Below, piece by piece: positions 25,101 through 34,115 of a stretch of DNA of 61,059 nucleotides; position 1 is the first letter of the stretch; the number at the start of each line of letters is the position of its first letter. Where the stretch lies: positions 135,473-196,531 of the forward strand of contig CAMPET010000058.1 of assembly GCA_946803715.1 (NCBI GenBank), given 5' to 3'. A program made the translations under genes and the position numbers. The DNA is from Beroe ovata (taxonomy: Eukaryota; Ctenophora; Nuda; Beroida; Beroidae). Under the pieces are notes generated by a model that saw only the letters and a list, made by a program, of their open reading frames with translations, ran no database searches and was not told the DNA's origin.

Positions 25101-27709
25101 TCACGCCCCAGCTAAACGTAAGCAGTAACACCAAGCCAAAGCAGAATGACATGTCTGCAGTTATTGATATGAACAATTCGAATAGCGTTTACCAATGATT
25201 TGAGTCATTATAACGCAAAAAGACAAAGAAATCTGCTGTAATATTTTCTGAGTGTTAAGTAATACAAATGCATAAGCTCTCTTAACCCACATCTGAGACA
25301 AAAGACATTCGCTCCCCTCTAATGACAATCTCACTCAGGCGACTGCTAAAAGCACAAGCTCTCGCAGCCCTACGACGAAAATCAAGACAAATCCAAGAGG
25401 AGTTGGTTAGTTGTGTTCCCCGGAACAAATCGATCGCGCGCGCACCTGATAAAAACTTGAATTATGGGATTATTGCACACATACAAGGTGAACATCTTGA
25501 ACACGTAGCTGCTGTAATGAACAGATTTATGATTGAAAATGGTATGATTGGAATTCATGTTCTCATCAGGTGGTATTTGTCACCTCGAGTTAAGAGATAA
25601 GGTCTGTCTGGAGCAACGCATTATGAAATTATCATGAATTACAGGAACTCGATCTGAAGATTCTGAGACGTCTGGCTGACCAAGCCCACGAGTCGGAGAA
25701 TCAGCAAACTGCAAGGAGGGAGAAGGCTAAAGCGGACGCGAAGTGGATGAAGCAGGTGCTCTAGTTGATATTATAGATGAGCGAGTGAGACGAGTGTGTG
25801 AGACGAGTTGCTGTTGTCATTATAGGGATTATAACCTGATAACCGCCCGCGCTCAGCTTTGCTGTCAGGTGTCCCAATGCTACACTGCTGCTCTTGTTGT
25901 AACTCATGCTATTCTTTACAGCAACGAAAGCAATTTCTTCAACTGCTTTGCCATAGCACGCTACCTCGAATCAATTTAACTCCCCAATTTGGATGTCTCT
26001 TGAGAGCAAACACGAGATGGTATCGCGTTTAGATGCAATTATGTCGGAGATATTGTGTCGGAGTTATTGTGGCTATTCTGTTAAACAGGGAGAATGGTCT
26101 GGTTTTACACTCTACGCAGAAGCTGCTCTGAAGAAAAAATCAAACTTCCTTAAATTGTCGCAATTTTTCTTTCATTATGGAAGAAAAAGTGCGACAATTA
26201 AAGGATGTGCTTGTTTCGATGATCTATGGCACATATTTTTGACAAAATCTAGCACCTTTGTCACCGATTTCAGGACTGGCCAACTGAACGCTATTTCTCA
26301 TTGGCTCTTCGCAGAGTTCATTGATTTATCTGAAATACCTGATTTCCTGTATGAAAATTATAAATGCGATGCATATTCCTCACACTGCGGCCGTGCACAG
26401 GTGGTAGAGGAGCAGCTGGAGCTGGAACGGGCAAGAGAAGCAGAGCTGGACGTGTTGTATCAGGAGGAGGCGGCCCGTCAATGGGAGAAAAGGGAGACAC
26501 AGTGGCGCCGGGAGGCACAAGCCAGGGAATCTCTCATGAAGGAAGTTTTGGAAGGTAAGATGATCCAGATGCACTCGATACAATGAGTTGATTCAAAAAT
26601 ACAGTGCGATTAGGGGCAAGAAATAGATAACTATGCCAAAAGTAGAAAATTATATTGACTTAGACCAGAACCACTCACATCACACGCGTTACACACTCAA
26701 CCTGTAAGCTGCACTATTCTAAACACGATATTCGCATGTTGCGAAATAGCTGTGAACTCAATGCCCTTGGGCCGCCGGTCAAATCAACGACTTCATCTAC
26801 CTATTTCTAATGATTGAATATCGACATAATTGAAATAGGACGCACAGGATCACACAGTCCTATGCTGGATCGAACGTGTTTTAGTCCCAAACTTTGGGTT
26901 TTAATTCATAAATTGATTTGAAAGTTTTGCCGATATTTAATAGTGCAAATGTGTGCAAATGTGCGAGGGTGGTTTTAATGGGAGGGCTCGATAGTGAAGT
27001 AGAACGTGTGTTACTCGACCCAACAAGATGATTATGGAGATATAGACACGGTCGCCCCTCTTTACGTTTTTCAGCTTACCTTGCAGGTTTATGATTATCG
27101 TTCAGTAAATTATGATAGTGATAATGGATCAATTTTCACAAATTGAATTAAGTATTTGAGGCAATGAGTACAAATCTTCGTCGAGCATGGACATAATTCT
27201 TAATTATACATCATAATCACAGTATAAGTATTTGCGCACAAACTCAGGACGATTGAGCAATAAAATAATGTTCACAAATTACCTCCTCAGCGATGATAAT
27301 AATCGCGATTCAATATCGTTGAAAATACCAACACCATTCTCATTTGCTTGGGGTTAGCTGTAGGGAGGCGGATGCTGTGACTGAATAATCATGATTATTG
27401 ATGAATGTTTTTGCACAAACGTTTAGTAATGAACTTGAAACGCACACTGACATTATAAGTAACTATCTGCGGTAGGAGGACATCAACGAAACATCATAAC
27501 CATCACAGCAATCATAACCACTGCATGGGAAATGGAATACAAGTGTGTGTCTGTGTGTGTGTGTATGTGTGTATGAGTGTGTGTATGAGTGTGTGTGTGG
27601 GTGTGTATGAGTGTGTGTGTGTNNNNNNNNNNNNNNNNNNNNNNNNNNNNNNNNNNNNNNNNNNNNNNNNNNNNNNNNNNNNNNNNNNNNNNNNNNNNNN
27701 NNNNNNNNN

Positions 27710-27741
<32 letters not shown>

Positions 27742-28618
27742 ATACAAACCACAGTCTGGTTATTTCACCCGTTGTTCGAGCTACAGTGCACTGCACATAA
27801 GGGTGCTAAAACACATAAAATACTCTCTCGAGGTAGCTTTATAAGACTAAGAGTAAGACCAATCGGGAAAGCTTCCTTCATAAAACTCATATTAATGAAT
27901 ATTTATGAAAGCCTTTCCGGGTGAGAACAAAATGCTCTTGTATGGAACGACTGTGTTCTCAGCACCACGACGGAAATCACACGTACCAAATGATCTCTCT
28001 ATCTGTTTAGGAACACTGATAATATCACAGGCCGGGCTGAGCAGTTGGCAGAACGACAAGCGGACATTATCGCTCAACAAGAGAAGGCGGCCCGGGAGAG
28101 GGAGGAATTGATGGAGCAGATGGAGCTACACGCTCAGCAAACCAGCCGCGAGGCAGCCATCACGCACCGCGAGGCTGTGGACAGAAAACGGGCTATTGAA
28201 AATCAGGTGAGAAATTGTTTGGAACTTGTGGAGTATTCGATACATATTGTACTTTAAATAAAGGACATATTTGATTGGAGTTACTCTATCATTTCCCATG
28301 TCAGGCGTCAGAACGGCGAGCAGCTCTGGAGAAGGAACGGCTTGAGGAAGAGGCACGAAACGCGGAAGAGGCGCGAGCGGCACAGGAATATGAGGAGATG
28401 ATCCGTAGAGAAGCGAGCAACATGACTCAACGAGGATACATCCCCAGGGTATTATACTTAGTTCAATGCTCTCAACCTGACCATATCATTATCAATTCCT
28501 GATCCTGCAAATAATTCTCCCTGGGATTTTTATTCATGCATCTATAATTCTCTCTAGGATTTACTACGCACTTATCGTATTATGCCATTCCAGGGTAGAA
28601 GGGGGGCATGGATGTGAT
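16182..28618 (+). CDS. TCHP: Trichoplein (TCHP), coiled-coil centriolar protein; host of three nested genes
   Basis: Fourteen exons: 16182-16315, 16462-16570, 16730-16828, 20783-20908, 22369-22400, 22506-22647, 23098-23160, 23460-23509, 25339-25405, 25645-25755, 26401-26554, 28031-28206, 28305-28448, 28595-28618. They join in frame to 476 residues (human ~498). The start MALP, the stretch ending [11 protein letters not shown], the phrase [14 protein letters not shown] and the end [10 protein letters not shown] align along the whole length of trichoplein. The protein is almost entirely Glu/Arg/Lys/Gln-rich coiled coil. In vertebrates it sits at centrioles and keratin filaments, binds Odf2 and ninein, and activates Aurora A to restrain cilium assembly. 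Large introns 3, 4 and 8 hold other complete genes. The last exon is only 24 bases. Intron 11 contains the TG microsatellite and an N gap. Confidence 0.9.
17442..19556 (+). CDS. A/B-type mitotic cyclin, nested in intron 3 of trichoplein (same strand)
   Basis: Eight exons (17442-17498, 17602-17783, 17946-18138, 18258-18371, 18673-18779, 18887-19006, 19181-19333, 19478-19556) give 334 residues. The N-terminal cyclin box has [20 protein letters not shown] and LLISSKMEEV; the lysine of SK and the glutamate of AFEKSILE occupy the CDK-binding positions. A C-terminal cyclin box follows ([20 protein letters not shown]). The [16 protein letters not shown] lead resembles cyclin B3 and cyclin A, but usual MRAILVDWL is altered to a divergent [10 protein letters not shown]. 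The N-terminus is short; [12 protein letters not shown] could be a destruction-box relative (RxxLxxxxN-like) but is not a clean match. Exon 2 has a tandem CAGCAG acceptor, so a one-glutamine difference is possible. Exact cyclin class is uncertain. Confidence 0.88.
19557..20782. other. Rest of trichoplein intron 3
   Basis: AT-rich cyclin 3' region and intron sequence with no further coding signal. AATAAA occurs at 20281-20286, rather far from the cyclin stop. Confidence 0.5.
21144..21434 (-). CDS. Small secreted cysteine-rich protein, Ly6-like, nested in trichoplein intron 4
   Basis: A single-exon frame of 96 residues (start taken at the MKKF methionine; seven more codons exist upstream). Residues 1-19 are a clear signal peptide ([15 protein letters not shown]). 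The mature part has eight cysteines with late spacing C-x2-C ... C-x2-C-x6-C-N. Ending in Cys-Asn is a hallmark of Ly6/uPAR three-finger folds, and another Ly6-like gene lies 3 kb away on the same strand. It lacks the usual first C-x2-C pair and any membrane anchor, so the family call is tentative. A good acceptor-like site (tttccattgctcag) lies 13 bases before the chosen ATG. It is transcribed against its host gene. Confidence 0.6.
   Translation of the reverse strand: MKKFVLLFVVFVCVTCGGDDMYTCLEKTVGSTSDGEVTSCTTSENCSKSTVKVGLGNLVFYGCLSCPDWAMVAKVNGFEVECEECAKRQNFCNQDL
24217..25152 (-). CDS. GPI-anchored Ly6/uPAR-like protein, nested in trichoplein intron 8
   Basis: Read on the - strand, exons 25152-25039, 24914-24814, 24710-24616 and 24428-24217 join to 173 residues. 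Residues 1-20 form a signal peptide ([15 protein letters not shown]). The mature domain has ten cysteines, beginning SCYGKC and ending EFCHSNNCN, as expected for a Ly6/uPAR three-finger domain. The last ~25 residues are a hydrophobic tail ([15 protein letters not shown]) suited to GPI-anchor transfer. N-glycosylation sites NYT, NGS and NVT are present. Family members sit on the cell surface as receptors or modulators; the ligand cannot be guessed. The exon 4 acceptor (gatgaaag) is weak but is the only one that keeps frame and avoids a stop. An AG lies two bases before the ATG. Confidence 0.8.
26148..26204. repeat. Short imperfect hairpin in trichoplein intron 10
   Basis: The arms 'ccttaaattgtcgcaatttt' and its near complement at 26185-26204 fold around 'tctttcattatgg'. 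It is probably a small MITE remnant. Confidence 0.55.
27540..27740. repeat. (TG)n microsatellite with assembly gap 27623-27709
   Basis: Degenerate then pure TG repeats flank 87 Ns. It lies inside trichoplein intron 11. The long Cys-Val or His-Thr frames across it come only from the repeat. Confidence 0.95.
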
Positions 28619-29539
28619 GACTTCCCATCTTCCTCAACGACACTCGATAACATAACGGTAGCTTGTGTTTGGGAAGAAGCAGGAATACAGTGGAATTATT
28701 CATATTGAACAGAGCGTCTCAGTTCTCACTATGAAAAACTATAAAACATACAGATTGTACAAGATCAAGTTTATGCCACGCTATGTTTTGGTACAATGTA
28801 CAATATACATTACAATGTATTGTACAGTATACAATGAACATTGTACATTGTACAATGACAGTAGGTTATTCTCTCCACCACTTGTACTTGTAGGATTGCT
28901 CTCTAGCTACCCTCGATGGCATGGTTTTACATTCGATGCCGGAAGTTCATACAGCACAGCGGGACGGGAGGGAGAATCCCCGCAATCCGACACGAATAGC
29001 GAATTTGAATAGCTAATCCTATGTTGTGACAGCCGCGGGCACAATATCCGGTCATTATAATGTGTCATTATCACAGTCAATGACGGATTCATCGACATCG
29101 GGCATTATAGGCACGAGGATCATCATCCTTTGTCTCCAGCTCGAGCTTGAGACAAATGATGATTTTGTATCACATTCACGAATCATCATCATGGAATTAG
29201 ATGAAGAGAAGATGAGAGACTAGTCAATATCATTTTAATTTCACTTCATTTTTCTCTCAGTCTCCCGCCATGGTACCGATCTACTTATACACACTACACA
29301 TATTGGTACTGACACAGATAGACGATAGTGATAAGTACTGAATTGAAATCAAATTGGGAAGAGCGAGCCCCCTGGTGGCCCCTGGTGAACCAGAGGGTGA
29401 TTCATATGCTTTCAATTTCATACGACAATTGCATCGACCATAGCTGCGATACAAGTGCACATGCTACTGCCAGCAGCCATGAGCCTTCTCGGGCATGCAA
29501 CCCTGTAAGTGTAAACTGTAAATGGAAGGTCGTCGACGC

Positions 29540-29650
29540 ACCCTAAATGACCCTAAACGCCCCTTTAATGTACCCTTGGCGCCCTTTTTGCACCCTAAAT
29601 GTCCCCTAAATGCATCCCAAACGCACTCAAAATGCCCCCTAACGCCAACT
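29540..29650 (+). repeat. Degenerate ~11-12 bp tandem repeat resembling CCCTAAATG
   Basis: About nine irregular units around 'ccctaaatgc/ccctaaacgc' run in tandem. The CCCTAA core looks like the animal telomere repeat complement, but spacing and sequence are too variable to call it interstitial telomere. Confidence 0.6.
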
Positions 29651-29948
29651 TAAATAAGCCTGTGCTGACTGATTACAGTGATTAACATTCGACACCCGAC
29701 ATTATGGTCGCTGCATCGACTCTTGAAGTCGAGTCACGTCATACCATTACCACCATTGTCAACCGAAATCCTGCTCCTCTTGTACATGTAGTTGTAGTTG
29801 TAAGACTCAAGAGCTGTGGCTTGTGAGACGCTGAGACTCCCGGTCACTATTGAATTTTTTGATCTCCTCCAAGCCAGTGACTAAAAATAAAATGATGGTT
29901 TTTAAATTAGATTTTGATATACTATTAGTATTATTATACTTATAGAGT

Positions 29949-30051
29949 CTGGTGGTTACAGTGCAGCCATCGCAATCGCATATACTTATAGCATCTCACT
30001 CTCAGATGTGATCTGAGACGCGATACGCGATGGCTGCGATGTAACCCCCAG
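29949..30051. repeat. Imperfect hairpin MITE
   Basis: Arm 'ctggtggttacagtgcagccatcgc' pairs with 'gcgatggctgcgatgtaacccccag' at the other end. The centre holds a smaller 'ctcagatgtgatctgag' palindrome. No coding capacity. Confidence 0.7.
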
Positions 30052-30678
30052 TTAACAATAACAGTTAACATGGCGCCACGCCTTCCTCTTCATATTCATA
30101 TGACTCGCCCTGATTACTGGATCATGTGCCACCAACTCCAGTCACCGTCACGTGACCTACCCAATCAGTGTCACTGTCACAATCATACCGCTGCGTGCTG
30201 GTGTAGTGAAACTGAAATTGAAATTGAATGGGTCATGTGAGGCTATTTGAGACATAGTTCATGGATTGGACGTTTGAAGTTGAATGAGACTAATAGTAAG
30301 ACTAAAGAGTCGCATGAATTACGATGAGAGATTGGGCTTGGAGATAGCTGGTTTAATCTCTTTTGAGCTTGACTCTATTAACAAATGAACGCATTTATAT
30401 TTGTTAACAGACAAACTCTTAACTCATTTTCATTTGTTGACGGAGTCAAATACAATGTCAAATATAAATAGTAATACACTGTCTCTATAATTGTCACTAC
30501 AGCTTAGTCGATCGATGATTGCATTGTCACTTTGTCGACGCGAGTCAGATAAAGTTAAAATCAGACAAGATCAAGATCGATGACATGATATTTGATATAA
30601 TTGATCATTGATAAACCCTGCAAGTGCAAGTGCACTGTCGAGAATTTCGTTTCCAGTTTCGCGCGCGCGGCGTAAATG

Positions 30679-31052
30679 TTCCCGCGCTGCGTGACCCAAA
30701 TACTCCGCGCGCGCTGCGCGTCTCCGTGGTTTCTACGACTTTTCAGTTCACTGAGTAGAACAGGGGCGCGCAACGTGTGCACAGGCGTAAACTTATTCAT
30801 TATTCAGATTCTCAGAGTCTGAGTCAGACATTCTGATTCAGACAGCAATATTGCATCGCGGCTATGCTAGGCTTGTATCAGCGGTCCGGTCGCGGTCTAG
30901 CTAGACCGCGACCGGACGCGGACCGCTGATACAGTGATACAAGCATCGCATCTGTGCACACGTTGCGCGCCCCTATTCTACTCAGTGAACTGAAAAGTCG
31001 TAGAAAGGAGACGCGCAGCGCGCGCGGAGTATTTGGGTCACGCAGCGCGGGA
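30679..31052. repeat. Long-armed foldback element with a second palindrome in its centre
   Basis: Arms of about 100 bases (30679-30782 and 30953-31052) are inverted copies beginning TTCCCGCGCTGCGTGACCC. The core 30871-30943 is itself an inverted repeat around GGTCTAGCTAGACC. A piece of the arm recurs at 10648-10690, and a degraded version appears near 53117. Confidence 0.85.
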
Positions 31053-32164
31053 ACAATCGCAAATCGCATCGCTTGACATTTGCATTGCATTGCATTGACA
31101 ATTCCACAGCTCTATTTATGCTGTATGCAATATGCCATGCCGCTCCACTGTTTTTTCATGCATCCTTCGCTTCATTGTATTTGTTCATTCGATTCTAATT
31201 CTCGGCTCTCGCGGCCGCGCGCGGCCGAGTTTTCACGCGCAAGGAACAGGTCAGGTAACATCTGACAAAGCCGCGCGCGCGAAACAAAATTCTCGACAGC
31301 GTCTATCATCGATCAATCAACTCTAAATTTATGCTTCCAGATGTTTTACAGAAGAATCTGCCTTTTTTTGAAATATTTTTGTTCACGAAGTAGGATCTTC
31401 AGCACTGCAACTACCAAGAAGCTTCTGATTTAGCACAAATTATAGTAGCCCAGTGAAGCAGCCCAGCCAAAGTCAGTATGCAATTACGTGGACAAAGTTT
31501 CTTAACTACTGTGCAGGGGTTCCTAACTGGAGTGATTCTTGGTGATAAACGTCTCTCCAGACAGAGTAAAACTTGATCACCACTCCTGCACCAGTTGTAT
31601 CGTTCTGTCTGGACCCATACAGAACGACAGTCTTATGAACTCGAATAACAGTGCTTGCTACTTAGCGGAGTTGGCACTATCCACAAAGGTCCAGCACATG
31701 CCGGTCAGTGAAAGGCCCCAAGTGGGACCAATTGACTTCCAGAAGTGGAGGACCTGCTTAGTATATGAATATACCTATCAGATACCTTAAGCTTTATTGT
31801 TAACATCTTTAGATCAGTTTATTCTGCTTCTTTTAAGCTATAATTTGCCTTCCTGGTGCCTTAAAAAGCCAATTCATGATACTAATAGTGTAATATTGAT
31901 ACAGTTAACTAATATTGGCAGTTAACTACTTTGATTGAGGACACTAAGAACTACCTTGAGACTTGAGAAACTTTGTCCTCTAGGATGTTGCATACTGATT
32001 ATGGATGTCTGGCTACTGTAGTGATGATAGTTTAGTGGTGTTAAACATATTTTCATTACCATAGTTGCTGTGTCATTACCATAGTTGAATTGAATCGAAT
32101 GACATATTTTGCAGCACAACTATTGAATATATATATATATATTTGAACCAGCTATTTTATCAGG
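31053..32164. other. Spacer with foldback fragments
   Basis: The region 31235-31300 contains half-stems of the 'aggtaacatctgacaa' and 'aaattctcgacag' families. The remainder up to COX7C has no recognisable gene; a frame of 83 codons at 31539-31790 has no domain. Confidence 0.5.
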
Positions 32165-32706
32165 ATGATATCAAGGTCTGTGAAGAAGCTTTGCAACCCC
32201 AACTTGCTTCTTAAGCGAAATATGGGTGGGCATGGTCCCCCACCTTTTGGCAAAGTAAGCAATTTCGTAGTCCGTACTTCCTATAATTTAGATAAAGAAC
32301 CATAGACCATTTATGGCTTGACTGAACTTGCATATAGAGCCTGTTTTGACCTACACTGGACATACATTGTCACAGTACTTAGTTGTGTATTTATTATCGT
32401 GGCACAGCTGTGCATTCATATAAGTTGATGTGCCATTATTATTTAAAAGTTCAATTTATTATTATTATCATTGTTATTATTGTACTAAGGATTTAAAATA
32501 GGCTATGTGTCAAAGCAGGAATCCTCATCAATCATAAACTTCTGTGTTATGATTTCTATTTTTTTCAGAATATGCCATTTTTCCCGTACAAAAGATGGAA
32601 GTCACCTACACCTTATCTTGCAATCCTGGCATTCACTGGCTCCTCTATTCCATTCTTCTTCATGAACCTCTACAGCTACAAGGAAAGAAATGGTGTCACT
32701 TGGTAG
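32165..32706 (+). CDS. COX7C: Probable cytochrome c oxidase subunit 7C
   Basis: Two exons (32165-32254, 32569-32706) give 75 residues. An Arg/Lys-rich N-terminus suits a mitochondrial presequence. The GPPPFGKNMPF block and KRW match the GPGKNLPF and KW of the COX7C family, and one membrane span (YLAILAFTGSSIPFFFMNLY) follows in the right place. The family subunit is a single-pass part of complex IV in the inner membrane. The C-terminus (YKERNGVTW) is longer than the usual LLKK end. An AG lies one base before the ATG with a good pyrimidine tract. AATAAA is at 32951-32956. The gene is short and similarity is moderate, so another small respiratory-chain subunit is possible. Confidence 0.65.
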
Positions 32707-33001
32707 ACGGTCTTATAGGTTCACCACAGGGACAGAAATGGCTATATCATAGTCCTGAATGGAAAACTGGAGAAATTTCATCATCAACTGAATTAACAGG
32801 AAAAATTATTGTATAAAAGGAAGCAGTTTTTCTAAAACTCAGCTTAATTTGTATTTATTCACTAAGCTCTTCAATGTTATCGCTCTTCAATGTGATAGTA
32901 GTATAGTTGTGTTGATCTTCAATGTGTTGTATTGAGCTTGTTACATTGTAAATAAACTCAAACCACATGTATCAATGATTGAATAGAATTTATGGTAAAT
33001 A

Positions 33002-33341
33002 GTGCCGGTGATGTCAATGCAACAATAAGGCAACAATAAGACAATAAAAATGCCACAATAAGGCAGCAATAAGACAGCAATAGCGCAACAAGCAACTAGA
33101 ATGAGGAATTTTCCTCTTATTTCTATTCGACACGCATATTTGACACGTTAATGTTGCGTTATTGTCGTCGTATCGTTGTGTTATTGTTGCCTTTATTCAA
33201 TTCGAAAGTCGCAATATTTGGCAAAACGGAGTTTGTTGTCTTATTGTTGTGTTATTGTTGTCTACATTTTCGTCGCTTGTTGCGCTATTATTGCCTTATC
33301 GTTGTATTATTGTTGCCTTATTGATGCATCGACACCGGCAC
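33002..33341. repeat. Inverted-repeat element built of CAACAATAAGR-like units
   Basis: The ends are inverted (GTGCCGGTG at 33002 and CACCGGCAC ending 33341). The left half carries several 'gcaacaataagac' units, and the right half carries the same units in reverse complement, so a tandem repeat has been built into both arms of a MITE-like element. Confidence 0.75.
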
Positions 33342-33480
33342 AAGTTGCCGAATTGATTTCGGTGTTATATACCGCGGTATTTAAATAGATGTCTCCATTG
33401 ATATGAGAATTGAGATTGAACTGAAGCCTGATATTTTCAAATTTTTCATAGCCAAGTGTCTCTCCAAAAACCCTGCCACA

Positions 33481-33913
33481 ATGGTTGCCAGCAAAAAAAC
33501 AAAGAAGGCCATGGAAAGCATCAACTCTCGTCTGGCACTTGTAATGAAAAGTGGAAAGTTCACTATTGGTTACAGGAGCACATTAAAATCTATCAGACAG
33601 GGCAAATCGAAGCTCATAATCATTGCTAATAATACCCCTGCTTTGAGGAAAAGTGAAATCGAATACTACTGCATGTTGGCTAAGGTAAGTTTCACATTTT
33701 GATTTTGTTCACAACCATCTATAACCACCCAGGGTGGAGCAAGTTGCTGAGATATCCTGGTAATACTTGCACTTTCATCAGGTCGGAGTGCATCATTACA
33801 GTGGCAGTAACATAGACCTTGGTACTGCTTGTGGTAAATACTTCAGAGTTGGTTGCTTGTGCATAACGGACCCTGGTGATTCAGACATCATCAGATCTAT
33901 GCCATCGGAATAG
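33481..33913 (+). CDS. RPL30: Large-subunit ribosomal protein eL30 (RPL30)
   Basis: Two exons (33481-33684, 33782-33913) encode 111 residues, close to the animal length of ~115. [33 protein letters not shown] and [12 protein letters not shown] are near-identical to the family, so the whole protein fold is covered. It is a 60S subunit protein; in yeast and vertebrates it can also bind its own transcript. A strong acceptor (tttttcatag) lies 29 bases upstream of the ATG, defining a short 5' leader. It is first of four closely spaced same-strand genes; the next start codon is 202 bases away. Confidence 0.97.
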
Positions 33914-34115
33914 AATCGTTAATTTGATTTTAACTTATTCTTAACCAGTGTTTTATTCAGCCCTATTCAACATTCATTATTGGCAATTTGGATTATCATT
34001 GAATAAGCTATGACAGGGCCCCTTTAACCTTTTTTGGATTTTTCAACAAAAAAATATATCCGTGTGTCACTATCATGTTCTATCGTATTCTCCTAACCCC
34101 TATCGTGTTTCAGCA

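Larger units (their letters stand above)
28619..30678. other. Gene-poor spacer
   Basis: It contains a TGTACAAT-rich palindromic stretch (28795-28860), a degenerate CCCTAAA-type repeat (29540-29650) and an imperfect hairpin element (29949-30051). Short open frames here show no domain. Confidence 0.5.

Noticed and set aside
27463-27924. His-Thr and Cys-Val repeat frames
   Set aside because: Translation of the (TG)n microsatellite and Ns inside trichoplein intron 11.
29540-29650. Interstitial telomere repeat
   Set aside because: CCCTAA cores are irregularly spaced and mixed with other words; only a loose resemblance.
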